The translations under genes and the position numbers were made by a program. Shown in pieces: positions 16,732 through 25,120 of a stretch of DNA of 64,000 bases. This DNA is from an uncultured Lachnospiraceae bacterium (GTDB lineage: Bacteria; Bacillota; Clostridia; Lachnospirales; Lachnospiraceae). The stretch is taken from assembly GCA_944377405.1 (NCBI GenBank), contig CALWES010000001.1, positions 306,008 to 370,007 on the forward strand, written 5' to 3'. How positions within the stretch are numbered: the first letter of the stretch is position 1; the number at the start of each line of letters is the position of its first letter. A model generated the notes under the pieces. It saw only the letters and a list, made by a program, of their open reading frames with translations. It was not told the origin of the DNA and did not search any database.

Positions 16732-18107
16732 TCCACCAGTTCTCCTATCAGATCATATTCCCGGGCTGCAGTCACCCTGACTTTCGGCATATCCCCGGTC
16801 ATGAATTCCCTTTTTCCTGCATGGACATAGATGTAGCCGTCCACACCGGGGGCATCCATATAGGTCCGTGCCACATAGACATTTTCCTCCGTTTCCTGGG
16901 ACAGGCGCCCTTCGATCAGCACCCTAAGCTCACGGCCGATCTGCTTTTCCGCCTTGCGGAAAGCGATCTCCTGCTGCAGGGCCATGACCTCTCCCCGGCG
17001 TTCTTCCTTCAGTCTTTTCGAAACCTGATGACTAAATGCCGCCGCCTTGGTTCCTTCCTCCCTGGAGTAGGTGAAATCTCCCAGCCGATCAAACTCCATT
17101 TCACGAACAAATTCAAGAAGAATCTTATGATCTGCATCTGTTTCTCCCGGAAAACCGGATATCATGGTGGTCCGAAGACAGATATCCGGGATCTCCTGTC
17201 TCAGACGTCCGATGCGCTCCGTGATCTCCCGGCGGGTGGTCTTTCTGGCCATGCGCCGAAGGATATGGTCGGAAGCATGCTGGATCGGAACATCCAGATA
17301 ATGGCATACCTTCGGAAGGTCCCTGATGGCACGGATCAGTTCCTCCGTGACCTCCTCCGGATAGCAGTAAAGGATCCGGATCCAGGCGATTCCTTCCACA
17401 TCATTTAATTTCCGAAGAAGCTCCGGCAGGGACTTTTTACCGTAAAGGTCCACACCGTAAAGGGTGGTCTCCTGGGCCACCAGGATCAGCTCCTTCACCC
17501 CATCCGCTGCAAGCTTTTCAGCCTCACGTACCAGGTCCTCCATGGGTACGGAGCGGTAATTGCCCCGCAGGAAGGGAATGATACAGTAGGTACAGCGTTT
17601 GTTGCAGCCCTCTGCGATCTTCAGATAGGCATAGTGGCCACCCGTGGTAACGATACGGCCCTGGCTGCCCTGCTCCGCAAAGTGGGCTTCCGAAATGGGC
17701 AGAAGGCAGCTTTCCTGTCCCTCTCCCCGGAAGATCCCGTGGAGCACCGGAATCAGCTCCTGATAGGAGTTGGTTCCCACCACGGCATCCACCTCCGGCA
17801 GAGTCTGCAGGATCTCCTCCCTGTACCGTTCCGCCATACAGCCGGTAACGATCAGGGCCCTGCATCTGCCTGACTTCTTATATTCCGTCATCTCCAGGAT
17901 CGCTTCCACGCTCTCATCCCTGGCGTCCCCGATAAAGCAGCAGGTATTCACCAGGATGATGTCCGCCTCCTCCGGCTGATCCGTAAAGGTGCAGCCATCG
18001 GAGAAAAGCATCCCGAGCATTTTTTCCGCGTCCACCAGGTTCTTGTCGCAGCCCAGGGACAGCAGATGGCAGGAAAGAGGCCTGCCGTTCCTGTTTTCAA
18101 GTTCCAT
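16728..18107 (-). CDS. rimO: Ribosomal protein S12 methylthiotransferase RimO
   Basis: A radical-SAM enzyme that adds a methylthio group to an aspartate of ribosomal protein S12. The 459-aa protein has the N-terminal UPF0004 domain with cluster cysteines Cys20, Cys56 and Cys90, the radical-SAM CxxxCxxC motif at Cys168, Cys172 and Cys175 (CNKRCTYC), and a C-terminal TRAM domain (IGRELRVLIEG...YVHAG). The start of SLGCDKNLVDAEKMLG supports RimO rather than MiaB. Confidence 0.95.
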   Translation of the reverse strand: MELENRNGRPLSCHLLSLGCDKNLVDAEKMLGMLFSDGCTFTDQPEEADIILVNTCCFIGDARDESVEAILEMTEYKKSGRCRALIVTGCMAERYREEILQTLPEVDAVVGTNSYQELIPVLHGIFRGEGQESCLLPISEAHFAEQGSQGRIVTTGGHYAYLKIAEGCNKRCTYCIIPFLRGNYRSVPMEDLVREAEKLAADGVKELILVAQETTLYGVDLYGKKSLPELLRKLNDVEGIAWIRILYCYPEEVTEELIRAIRDLPKVCHYLDVPIQHASDHILRRMARKTTRREITERIGRLRQEIPDICLRTTMISGFPGETDADHKILLEFVREMEFDRLGDFTYSREEGTKAAAFSHQVSKRLKEERRGEVMALQQEIAFRKAEKQIGRELRVLIEGRLSQETEENVYVARTYMDAPGVDGYIYVHAGKREFMTGDMPKVRVTAAREYDLIGELVE

Positions 18108-18112
18108 GCCGC

Positions 18113-18409
18113 TTATTCGTTCTCGTTCAGGGGCTCGGCAGCTGCTTCCGTATCTGCAGCTTCCGTTTCCTCTTCGCCCTCGCCAAGGATGGATACCTTA
18201 CCCTTATAAAGCTCGTCGATGGCTACCGTAAGGGGCTTTTCCTCCGGCTCCATAAGGAGCTCCGGTGCTCCGTCGATAATCTGACGGGCCCGCTTTGCAG
18301 CAGCGATCACAACGGAATAGCGGCTCTTGATCACCGGCTCCTCTCCGTCGTGGGTATTCTTGTTTACGACCTCCATGATATCGTTATAGGTCGGATGAAG
18401 CATTGCCAT
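18113..18409 (-). CDS. rpoZ: RNA polymerase omega subunit
   Basis: A 98-aa homologue of omega, which helps assemble and stabilise RNA polymerase. The motif KSRYSVVIAAAKRARQI and the later KPLTVAIDELYKGKV are typical of clostridial omega. The C-terminal 25 residues are a very acidic Glu/Ala tail. An AGGAGG site precedes the ATG. It follows gmk closely, the standard gmk-rpoZ pair. Confidence 0.93.
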   Translation of the reverse strand: MAMLHPTYNDIMEVVNKNTHDGEEPVIKSRYSVVIAAAKRARQIIDGAPELLMEPEEKPLTVAIDELYKGKVSILGEGEEETEAADTEAAAEPLNENE

Positions 18410-18490
18410 AAAATCTTTCCTCCTGAAATTGCAAAACTGTCTGTGATCCCTGTGGATCTGTATCTGTTTGGGGATCTGCAGCCTCCCGGA

Positions 18491-19102
18491 TCACTCCAGG
18501 GTCCGCAGCTCCTTATTGATCTCGTAGATAAAGGGCAGCTTCTGGCTCACCCGCATATGCTGGATCTGGATGACCTTGTGCAGAAGCTCCGTGGAACGCT
18601 CCACATCCTCGTTGATCAGTATGTAATCGTAGGCCTCAACGCCCACGGCCTCGTCCGCCGCCCGGTTCATGCGCTTTCGGATCACCTCATCGGTCTCCGT
18701 TCCTCGGTTCACAAGACGGCTCCGGAGCTCCTCGGCGCTGGGGGGCGTCACAAAGATCAGGACCGCCTCCGGGTACTGTCCCTTGATCCGGAGGGCTCCC
18801 TGGATCTCGATCTCCAGGATCACGTCCTTACCGGCCCGCATCTGCTCCTCCACATAGTCCCTGGGGGTCCCGTAATAGTTATCCACATAACGGGCGTACT
18901 CCAGGAGCCTGTCCTCGTGGATCATCTCCTGGAAGCGAGCCTTGTCCAGAAAGAAATAATCCTTTCCGTCCACCTCTCCGGGCCTTGGAGCCCTGGTGGT
19001 GGCTGAAACAGACAGGGCGTAATCCTCCCCATGTTCTGCCATCAGCCGTCGGATAAGGGTTCCCTTTCCGGCTCCGGAAAATCCCGAGATAACGATGAGC
19101 AT
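18491..19102 (-). CDS. gmk: Guanylate kinase
   Basis: Phosphorylates GMP to GDP. The P-loop is GFSGAGKGT at 7-15, followed by SVSATTRAPRPGEVDGKDYFF (GMP-binding) and EIEIQGALRIK. I use the ATG at 19102, preceded by GAGGG, giving 203 aa; an in-frame TTG at 19126 would add eight non-conserved residues and overlap yicC. Part of the conserved yicC-gmk-rpoZ cluster. Confidence 0.96.
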   Translation of the reverse strand: MLIVISGFSGAGKGTLIRRLMAEHGEDYALSVSATTRAPRPGEVDGKDYFFLDKARFQEMIHEDRLLEYARYVDNYYGTPRDYVEEQMRAGKDVILEIEIQGALRIKGQYPEAVLIFVTPPSAEELRSRLVNRGTETDEVIRKRMNRAADEAVGVEAYDYILINEDVERSTELLHKVIQIQHMRVSQKLPFIYEINKELRTLE

Positions 19103-19118
19103 TCCCTGCCCTCTGTAT

Positions 19119-20009
19119 TTATTCAATGTTCTGCACCTGCTCTCTCACTTTTTCGATCTCCGTCTTTAAGGCGATGGCCGTATCGGCGATCCGGAGATGG
19201 TTTGCCTTGCTGAGGGTGGTATTGGCCTCCCGGTTCATCTCCTGGGCGATGAAGTCCAGCTCCCTGCCGCAGGGGCCTCCTGAAAGGAGCTTTTTCTCCA
19301 TGGTCTCGATATGGCTCTTAAGCCGTACCATCTCCTCGTCCGTGCAGACCTTGTCCGCATAGATGGTGACCTCCGTCACGATCCTTCCCTCATCGGCAAG
19401 GGCCGTGGTATCCGCAAGAGTCTCCCGGATCTTCTCCGTAAGCCGTCTGCGGTATTCCTCCACGACGGAGGGTGAAAAATCCTCGATATCCCGGACATAG
19501 TCCTTCATGCGTCCAAGCTTTTCCAGAAGGTCCTTCCTGAGGTTCTCTCCTTCCTTCCGCCTGGCCTCGGAGAAGCTCTCCGCAGCCTTTCCTACTGCGG
19601 GACCGATGATCTCCCAGAGCTCTTCGTCGTCCTCTCCCGTATCCTCCATGACCAGGACCTCCGGAAGCCTCATCAGGCCGGAGACCTTCAGGTCGTTCTG
19701 GATCCCGAAGCTTTCCTCCATCTTCCGGGCACAGGCCACATACTCTGCTGCCAGCCCCTCGTTGTACTTCAGCTTCTTTGCGCCTTCTCCGTAGTCCTCA
19801 AAGGCAATGTAGATATCCGTCTTACCCCGTTCGAGATAGTCCCGAAGGAGCTGGCGGATCCGCGCCTCAAAGCAGTTCAGACGCCGCGGCATCTTGACGG
19901 ACAGGTCCAGGTACCGGTGGTTGACGGACTTGATCTCCACAAGGATCCTGTGGTCCTCCGTCACCTCTTCATACCGTCCGAAGCCTGTCATGCTTCGAAT
20001 ATCTGCCAT
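19119..20009 (-). CDS. YicC/YloC-family endoribonuclease
   Basis: A 296-aa protein starting MADIRSMTGFGR, the family hallmark, with VEIKSVNHRYLDLSVKMP, and ending in the DUF1732 region (LDFIAQEMNREANTTLSKA). YicC proteins are reported to act as RNA-cleaving enzymes. The ATG at 20009 has AGGAG upstream; longer in-frame starts only add unrelated residues. Directly upstream of gmk, as in most Firmicutes. Confidence 0.93.
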   Translation of the reverse strand: MADIRSMTGFGRYEEVTEDHRILVEIKSVNHRYLDLSVKMPRRLNCFEARIRQLLRDYLERGKTDIYIAFEDYGEGAKKLKYNEGLAAEYVACARKMEESFGIQNDLKVSGLMRLPEVLVMEDTGEDDEELWEIIGPAVGKAAESFSEARRKEGENLRKDLLEKLGRMKDYVRDIEDFSPSVVEEYRRRLTEKIRETLADTTALADEGRIVTEVTIYADKVCTDEEMVRLKSHIETMEKKLLSGGPCGRELDFIAQEMNREANTTLSKANHLRIADTAIALKTEIEKVREQVQNIE

Positions 20010-20085
20010 ATTCTTTCTCCTGAGATCTGATTTCCTTTTGATCCATCCCCTTTGGTTTCCGATCAAAAGGTTACCTGATATTATA

Positions 20086-21867
20086 CTAAATTTCCCCTTT
20101 TGGTTCAACCGTTATGGAGTAATTTGTATGGTAGATCACATAGCCGGGAGCCGCCTTGGGCACCCGCTTCAGGGCCTTCCGCTGCACATAGTCCACCTCG
20201 ATCTTTTCCGAGAGGTTCTTTTTTTCATCTCCGCAGGCCCTGGAATAATAGGCCGCAAGGGCCGCCGCCTCCAGACAGGTCTTATCGGGAAGCTCCCGGT
20301 TTCCCGTCTTTGCGATCACATGGGAGCCCGGCATGTTCTTCGCATGGAACCACCAGTCGTTCCCCTCTGCAAGCTTGAAGGTGATCTCCTCGTTCTGGTA
20401 ATTGTTCCGTCCCACATAGATGTCCACGCCGTCGGAGGAAACGAAATGCATGGGCTCCGAACGGAGCTCCTCCTTCCGAAGCCGCCTGGTCCCCTGGCTC
20501 TTCCGGATATAGCCAAACTCGCTCATTTCCCTGCGGATCTGATTGAGGTCCGCCTCCGTCTCTGCCATGGACAGGGAGTTGGATATGGAATCCAGGTGCC
20601 AAAGGGTCTTCTCCGCCTCCTGGATCTGGGGCGTCAGGGCCTCCTGGGTCCGCTTCAGCTTCTGATAGCGGTCAAAAAATTTCTTTGCATTCTCCTTTGC
20701 GGAAAGCTCCGGGTCCAGGGGGATGCGGATCTCCCTGCCCTCGTCATAATAATTGGCGCAGACAATCTCCTTTTCTCCTCCTGTAAGGCTGTATCCGTAG
20801 GTATTGAGCAGTTCGCCGTAGATCCGGTATTTGTCCTTTTTTTCCGCGTCCCTGTACTGCCGCTCCCAGAGCTCCAGCTTCTTGGCCGTGCGCTCCGTAA
20901 GTGTCTTCAGGATATGGCGGATGTCCTCGGACTTTGCCCGGATCCTTCCGTGCTTCGCCCGCTCCGCATAATAGAGGGTCAGCACCTCTGAGATGCTGTC
21001 ATAGGTCTCCTCCCGGTAGCCCCCCTGTAACAGAGAGCTGAGCCTGACTGCGGAAAACTCCACCGGCTCCTCCCCCTCGTAGAGGATGCAGGGGCTGAAG
21101 TCCCCCTGTCTTACGGTCTCCAGAAGCTCCCGGAAACGGTCATAGAGCCGGTCCTGTTCCTCTTTTTCAAGGAGGCCGAAGGGCTTGTCCCCGTCGATCC
21201 CCGCCCGGAAGCAAAGCTCCTCTGAAATCACGGAGCTAAAACCCGTAAACCTTCCGTAAAGGGCCTTGTAGCAGCTGTCCGGGAAGTCGGAAAGAAGCCT
21301 TCCGAAGTCCTCCCGGCTGATCCCTGCCATGGGATTTTCCTTTTTTTTCGTATCCGGGATGAAATAGGTCCTTCCCGGCAGCACCTCCCGCACGGAGCTT
21401 ACGGAGGGGGTCACATGCTTGATGCTGTCGATGATGGTACCATCTTCCCGAAGGAGGATGATGTTACTGTATTTTCCCATGAGCTCGCACAGGAGGATCC
21501 GGGTGCTCATATCTCCCATCTCGTCCAGATGCTCGATCTCAAAAACGATGATCCGCTCAAGTCCCTCCTCCGAAAGCCCTGCTCCCGGCTGGTAAATCCG
21601 CCGGATCCTGCCCCCTCCGATATGCTTCCGCAGGGTCATACAGAAATTCGGCGCTGTCACGGGAGAAAGCGCTGTCTCCTCCCGCAGATAGACCATGGGA
21701 AGAGAAGCGCTTGCCGATATGCTCAATCTTAAATTTTTTCTCTGTGCCTTCACCGTCAGAAGGATCTCATCCTTCTCCGGCTGAGCGATCTTGGTGATAC
21801 TTCCGGCAAGGATCCGTTCATTCAGTTCCTTTACCGTGTTGGCCACTACGATGCCGTCATATGCCAT
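20086..21867 (-). CDS. rqcH: Ribosome quality-control protein RqcH (NFACT/FbpA family)
   Basis: A 593-aa NFACT protein. RqcH binds stalled 50S subunits and directs alanine tailing of the trapped chain; the family was earlier called fibronectin-binding protein. Visible are the NFACT-N domain (MAYDGIVVANTVKEL..., ALSPVTAPNFCMTLRKHI), central coiled coils (340-470) and the NFACT-R region SSDGVDIYVGRNNYQNEEITFKLA..NDWWFHAKNMPGSHVI. Length and layout are normal. It stands alone between yicC and the anti-sigma gene. Confidence 0.93.
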   Translation of the reverse strand: MAYDGIVVANTVKELNERILAGSITKIAQPEKDEILLTVKAQRKNLRLSISASASLPMVYLREETALSPVTAPNFCMTLRKHIGGGRIRRIYQPGAGLSEEGLERIIVFEIEHLDEMGDMSTRILLCELMGKYSNIILLREDGTIIDSIKHVTPSVSSVREVLPGRTYFIPDTKKKENPMAGISREDFGRLLSDFPDSCYKALYGRFTGFSSVISEELCFRAGIDGDKPFGLLEKEEQDRLYDRFRELLETVRQGDFSPCILYEGEEPVEFSAVRLSSLLQGGYREETYDSISEVLTLYYAERAKHGRIRAKSEDIRHILKTLTERTAKKLELWERQYRDAEKKDKYRIYGELLNTYGYSLTGGEKEIVCANYYDEGREIRIPLDPELSAKENAKKFFDRYQKLKRTQEALTPQIQEAEKTLWHLDSISNSLSMAETEADLNQIRREMSEFGYIRKSQGTRRLRKEELRSEPMHFVSSDGVDIYVGRNNYQNEEITFKLAEGNDWWFHAKNMPGSHVIAKTGNRELPDKTCLEAAALAAYYSRACGDEKKNLSEKIEVDYVQRKALKRVPKAAPGYVIYHTNYSITVEPKGEI

Positions 21868-21938
21868 TGCCCTTTGCCTCTTTCCTTCGAAATAGCTCTA
21901 TTGTATCATAAGGCCTCCGGCTTTGCACGGCTTTTTCC

Positions 21939-22937
21939 TTAATGGCTCAGATCCCCCGTGATCTCCCTGGGGATCGTAAATTCCACAGCTCCCATATAAC
22001 CGGGGGCTACCTCATATTCATCAAAGCAGATCACAAGACTTCCGTCCTGGGCAAAATAGAAGCTTTCCTCTCCTGTAAGGCCCTTGAAGTTCCACTCCTC
22101 CACATCGGAGTGAAGGAAATAGGACACCTTGTCGTCCGCCGCCATCTGGGCTTCCATCTGCTCTTTGATATTTTCACTGATCTTCTGAAGGAGGGCTTCG
22201 TCGCAGAGCTCCCCGAGTCCCACGGTCCTGCCGCTTTCCTTATCCACGGTGAAGACCTTGACGTTCTCCGTGGCCCCTGCCATAACAAGGGTGGTCCGCA
22301 GGCGGATGCAGAGATACCGCTCTCCGTCATATACCACATCATAGGAGGAATTCAAGGCATAATTTCCTTCCCCGGAGGCTGCTGCCAGGTCCTCCTCATA
22401 CTGACGGATCAGACCCTCCGCATAGGCTTCGATCTCCTGATTTGCGGAAATATCCTCTCCCGTCTCTCCCTGGATCTTAGGCACCTCCACCTTTGCCTCA
22501 AAGTCTCCGGAGCTGTTTTCAAAGGTCCGGAAGGTCACCACCCGGGAGATCGCCCCGATAATGGGCAGGTGTCCCATGGCGTTTGAGATCACGGGATCCA
22601 CATTGGCAAGGGCCGTAATGATGCAGAGGCAGGCCGCTGCAGTGGCAAGGCCCCGTCTCAGATACAGGATGCCCCTGTTCCGTTTCCCGCTGCTGCTCCG
22701 GTTCCTGCTGCTCTGGTTCCTGTTGCCGTCCTGCTTCCGGCTCTCCTGCCTGCTTTCCTTCGGTCCTTCTTCCTCCAGGTCCTTCTTCGCATCGGCGATC
22801 CCCTGGAGGAGCCTTGCCTTTGCGGCCTCCGGCACAGGGATCTCCCAGTATGCCTTCTTGGCACCGTAAAGCACATCCTCCATGGGGATCTCCCGGTTTT
22901 CTGTTTCCTTATGATTCATCATCTGTTCCTTCATCAT
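21939..22937 (-). CDS. RsiV-like anti-sigma factor
   Basis: A 332-aa membrane protein: a cytosolic N-terminal part (1-90, ending in a very polar Ser/Arg/Asn/Lys stretch), one transmembrane segment at about 93-112 (GLATAAACLCIITALA), and an outer domain resembling the DUF3298/DUF4163 fold of RsiV. In Bacillus, RsiV binds lysozyme and is then cleaved to free its sigma factor. The gene lies 56 bases downstream of an ECF sigma gene. A similar lysozyme or envelope-stress role is inferred from family and position only. Confidence 0.8.
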   Translation of the reverse strand: MMKEQMMNHKETENREIPMEDVLYGAKKAYWEIPVPEAAKARLLQGIADAKKDLEEEGPKESRQESRKQDGNRNQSSRNRSSSGKRNRGILYLRRGLATAAACLCIITALANVDPVISNAMGHLPIIGAISRVVTFRTFENSSGDFEAKVEVPKIQGETGEDISANQEIEAYAEGLIRQYEEDLAAASGEGNYALNSSYDVVYDGERYLCIRLRTTLVMAGATENVKVFTVDKESGRTVGLGELCDEALLQKISENIKEQMEAQMAADDKVSYFLHSDVEEWNFKGLTGEESFYFAQDGSLVICFDEYEVAPGYMGAVEFTIPREITGDLSH

Positions 22938-22993
22938 CCTATCTCCTGTTCTTTTCTGCTGTTCATTTCCGCTGTCCGGCCTTATCTCCGTCC

Positions 22994-23464
22994 TTAAGCT
23001 GAAAGCCTTGTGCGGAGCCGTTCCAGCAGCCTGTAATAGCGGGTCTTTACCGTGTTCTCATTCTCCCCCAGGATCTCACTGATCCCGGAAAAGGACAGTT
23101 CCTCGAAAAAACGAAGCAAAAGCAGAGTCCTGTCCTTCTCCGGAAGCTCCTTAAGGGCCGCTGCCAGGTCCGGATCCGGGATCCGGTCCTCCGTCCAGCT
23201 TCCGGAGAGCTCTTCCTCCGGTGCCAGGCGTTTTTTCTTTCTCAGAAGATCCAGGGCGGTGTTTACCACGATCCGATAGATCCAGGTGCCTGCAAACTCC
23301 GGATTTTTCAGGCTGCCTGCATTCCGGATGGCCTGGTAAGCACTTTCCTGAATGATGTCCAGGGCGTCTGCCTCATTTCCCGTATAACTGTAAGCCAGAC
23401 GGTAATAGGCCTCGTAGTTTGAAAGAAGGGCTTCCTCCACTTCTTTCCTGAAAGCTGTTTCCAT
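22994..23464 (-). CDS. ECF-type RNA polymerase sigma factor (SigV-like)
   Basis: A 156-aa sigma-70 family protein. Region 2 holds YRLAYSYTGNEADALDIIQESAYQAIRN and WIYRIVVNTALDLLRKK; region 4 holds ALKELPEKDRTLLLLRFFEELSFSGISEILGENENTVKTRYYRLLERL. The neighbouring RsiV-like gene suggests a SigV-type regulon. Upstream is a promoter with the ECF consensus (23495-23521), so the pair probably activates its own transcription. The ATG follows GAGGAGG. Confidence 0.93.
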   Translation of the reverse strand: METAFRKEVEEALLSNYEAYYRLAYSYTGNEADALDIIQESAYQAIRNAGSLKNPEFAGTWIYRIVVNTALDLLRKKKRLAPEEELSGSWTEDRIPDPDLAAALKELPEKDRTLLLLRFFEELSFSGISEILGENENTVKTRYYRLLERLRTRLSA

Positions 23465-23494
23465 GATGTCCTCCTCATTGTGTTCTGTCTGTTA

Positions 23495-23521
23495 GACGCA
23501 GATCCCCGGTAAATAGTTTCA
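23495..23521 (-). promoter_or_regulatory. ECF-type promoter of the sigma/anti-sigma operon
   Basis: Minus strand reads TGAAAC (23516-23521), 17 bases, CGTC (23495-23498), 31 bases before the sigma factor ATG. TGAAAC-N16/17-CGT is the consensus used by Bacillus ECF sigmas such as SigV, SigW and SigX, which fits autoregulation. Confidence 0.75.
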
Positions 23522-23572
23522 GATGATTTTTATTTTTTCATCGTCGCTATGATATTATACCTGCAATTGTAC

Positions 23573-23695
23573 ATGATCAAGTACCGTATTTTTATACAGG
23601 CAGCCTCTCTTGCCTTTTTTCTGACTTTATGGTATTTTTTTAATGTTATGAAAAAATCGAAGCAACAGAGAAACGAACAAATGCACATAAAATAA
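23573..23695 (+). CDS. Possible 40-aa single-span membrane peptide
   Basis: An open frame between the divergent sigma-factor gene and the YitT gene. It starts MIKYRIFIQAASLAFFLTLW, has one hydrophobic stretch (about 5-26) and ends in a very basic tail (KKSKQQRNEQMHIK). Its stop codon lies at the foot of a perfect terminator hairpin, as expected for a short transcript. Against it: no ribosome site is visible before either possible ATG (23549 or 23573). The shape recalls small membrane toxins or regulatory peptides, but I do not recognise a family. Confidence 0.3.
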   Translation: MIKYRIFIQAASLAFFLTLWYFFNVMKKSKQQRNEQMHIK

Positions 23696-23723
23696 GAGGA
23701 CCTGCAAAGGGTCCTCTTTTTTT
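23694..23723 (+). terminator. Terminator upstream of the YitT gene
   Basis: Perfect 9-bp stem AAGAGGACC / GGTCCTCTT with loop TGCAAAG and a T-run. No annotated gene except the possible 40-aa peptide could use it on this strand. Confidence 0.85.
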
Positions 23724-23781
23724 GCGCTTTATTCCGCTAAATCACTACTCTGTTAATAAACAGAAAGAAGGTCTTACGATT

Positions 23782-24681
23782 ATGCCGGCTTTAAGCTCAC
23801 TCAATTCCACTTCCCTGAAAAAGCAGCTCAGGAATCTGTTTCTGATCCTCCTGGGCAACACGGTCTATGCTCTGGGCATCGTCCTCTTCGTCCTGCCTCA
23901 GCACCTGATCACGGGGGGCACCACGGGACTGGCCCTTTCCATGGATCATTTTTTCGGCGTCCCCATCTCCATCTTCGTCTTCTGCTTTAATCTGATCATG
24001 TTTATCCTGGGGGCTCTTATCCTTGGCAAGGCATTTGCCCTCACCACCCTGATCAGCACCTTCTATTATCCCTTTATCCTGGGGATCCTCCAGGGCATTC
24101 CTGCACTGGCTGCAGGCTTTACCCAGGATGAGATGCTGGCCACCATCTTTGCAGGCCTTATGATCGGCTTCGGAATCGGTGTGGTGATCCGGGCAGGTGC
24201 CTCCACAGGCGGTATGGATATCCCGCCCCTGATCCTCAATAAAAAGTTCGGCCTTCCGGTCTCTGTCATGCTTTACGGCTTCGACTGCACGATCCTCCTG
24301 TTACAGATGCTCTTTTCCAACCGGGAACAGATCCTCTACGGCATTCTCCTGGTGCTGATCTACACCGTTGTCCTGGACAAGATCCTGACCTTCGGCACGG
24401 CCCAGACCCAGGTAAAAATCATAAGCCCCGAATATAAGCGGATCAATGATGCCATCATCCAGAAGCTGGATCGGGGCTCCACCCTCTTCCATGTCACCAC
24501 CGGCTACCTAGAGAAGGAACAGAAGATGGTCCTTACGGTCATCTCCAACCGGGAACTTGCCGCCTTAAAGGAGATCGTGGCGGGCATCGATCCCAACGCC
24601 TTCATTGCCATCAGCCAGATCTACGAAACCCGGGGACGGGGCTTCTCCCTGCAGAAGCGGTACCTGAAGCATGGGGCCTAA
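23782..24681 (+). CDS. YitT family membrane protein (DUF161 + DUF2179)
   Basis: A 299-aa protein with about five to six transmembrane helices in the first two thirds (LLGNTVYALGIVLFVLPQHLITGGTTGLALSMDHFFG; GLMIGFGIGVVIRAGASTGGMDI) and a soluble C-terminal DUF2179 domain (GSTLFHVTTGYLEKEQKMVLTVISNREL). The function of this large Firmicute family is unknown. I chose the ATG at 23782 because the upstream frame lies inside the terminator; AAGAAGG is a modest ribosome site. Single gene, convergent with the ABC exporter operon. Confidence 0.9.
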   Translation: MPALSSLNSTSLKKQLRNLFLILLGNTVYALGIVLFVLPQHLITGGTTGLALSMDHFFGVPISIFVFCFNLIMFILGALILGKAFALTTLISTFYYPFILGILQGIPALAAGFTQDEMLATIFAGLMIGFGIGVVIRAGASTGGMDIPPLILNKKFGLPVSVMLYGFDCTILLLQMLFSNREQILYGILLVLIYTVVLDKILTFGTAQTQVKIISPEYKRINDAIIQKLDRGSTLFHVTTGYLEKEQKMVLTVISNRELAALKEIVAGIDPNAFIAISQIYETRGRGFSLQKRYLKHGA

Positions 24682-24682
24682 G

Positions 24683-25025
24683 CCGCTTGTTGACGGTCTA
24701 ATTTTGCTTCTTTGAATTTTGGGGTGTACGTTTAAGGCTTGCTGACGGTCCGATTTCAATTTTTTGAAAATCCGGGTGTAACTTTAACGGCAGCGGTACA
24801 CCCCGGAAAAGAAAAAATTGATTCAGGGCCGTACAATCCAGCTCGAACGTACACCCCGAATCGAAGAAGTGCTTCAAAAAGCCGTCAAGTCTTCCTGAAC
24901 CTACACCCCAAAATCAGGTTCCTTGAAAACAGGGTGTATCCGCCCCTGAAACGTACACCCCAGATTGAAAGAATGTCCGATAGGGCCGTACCAGCCAAAT
25001 TAAACTGGACCGTACCGGCCAAATG
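24683..25025. repeat. Palindromic intergenic repeat, copy A
   Basis: The gap between the YitT gene and the ABC exporter holds about six related units of 40-50 bases, each with a GGGGTGTA core. The first two (24688-24735, 24738-24787) are direct, with TTGACGGTC or CTGACGGTC, a T-rich middle and GGTGTA. Later units at about 24794, 24847, 24899 and 24951 carry the core inverted as TACACCC. Bases 24847-24921 match 42639-42713 almost base for base. The arrangement could fold into large hairpins. No coding potential was recognised. Confidence 0.75.
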
Positions 25026-25030
25026 AAAAC

Positions 25031-25069
25031 AGAGCGGGAAAGATCGAAGATGAAGATCTTTCCCGCTCT
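25031..25069. terminator. Strong hairpin ending the ABC exporter operon
   Basis: Perfect 15-bp stem AGAGCGGGAAAGATC / GATCTTTCCCGCTCT with a 9-base loop, 51 bases downstream of the ABC gene stop. TTTT tracts are present on both sides, so it may act in both directions. Confidence 0.8.
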
Positions 25070-25079
25070 TACGTTTTTT

Positions 25080-25119
25080 CACGTTATTTCACGTTGTTTC
25101 GCGCTGTTCCGCGCTATTT
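25080..25119. repeat. Tandem 10-bp repeat
   Basis: Four imperfect 10-base units: CACGTTATTT, CACGTTGTTT, CGCGCTGTTC, CGCGCTATTT, directly after the ABC exporter stop codon and before its terminator. Confidence 0.6.
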
Positions 25120-25120
25120 T

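Noticed and set aside
23722..23781. Longer YitT start at 23722
   Set aside because: That codon is TTG in the T-run of the terminator, without a ribosome site; the ATG at 23782 fits the family.
24683..25025. Copy A repeats as a CRISPR array
   Set aside because: Units alternate in direction, vary in length and have no regular unique spacers; no cas genes nearby.
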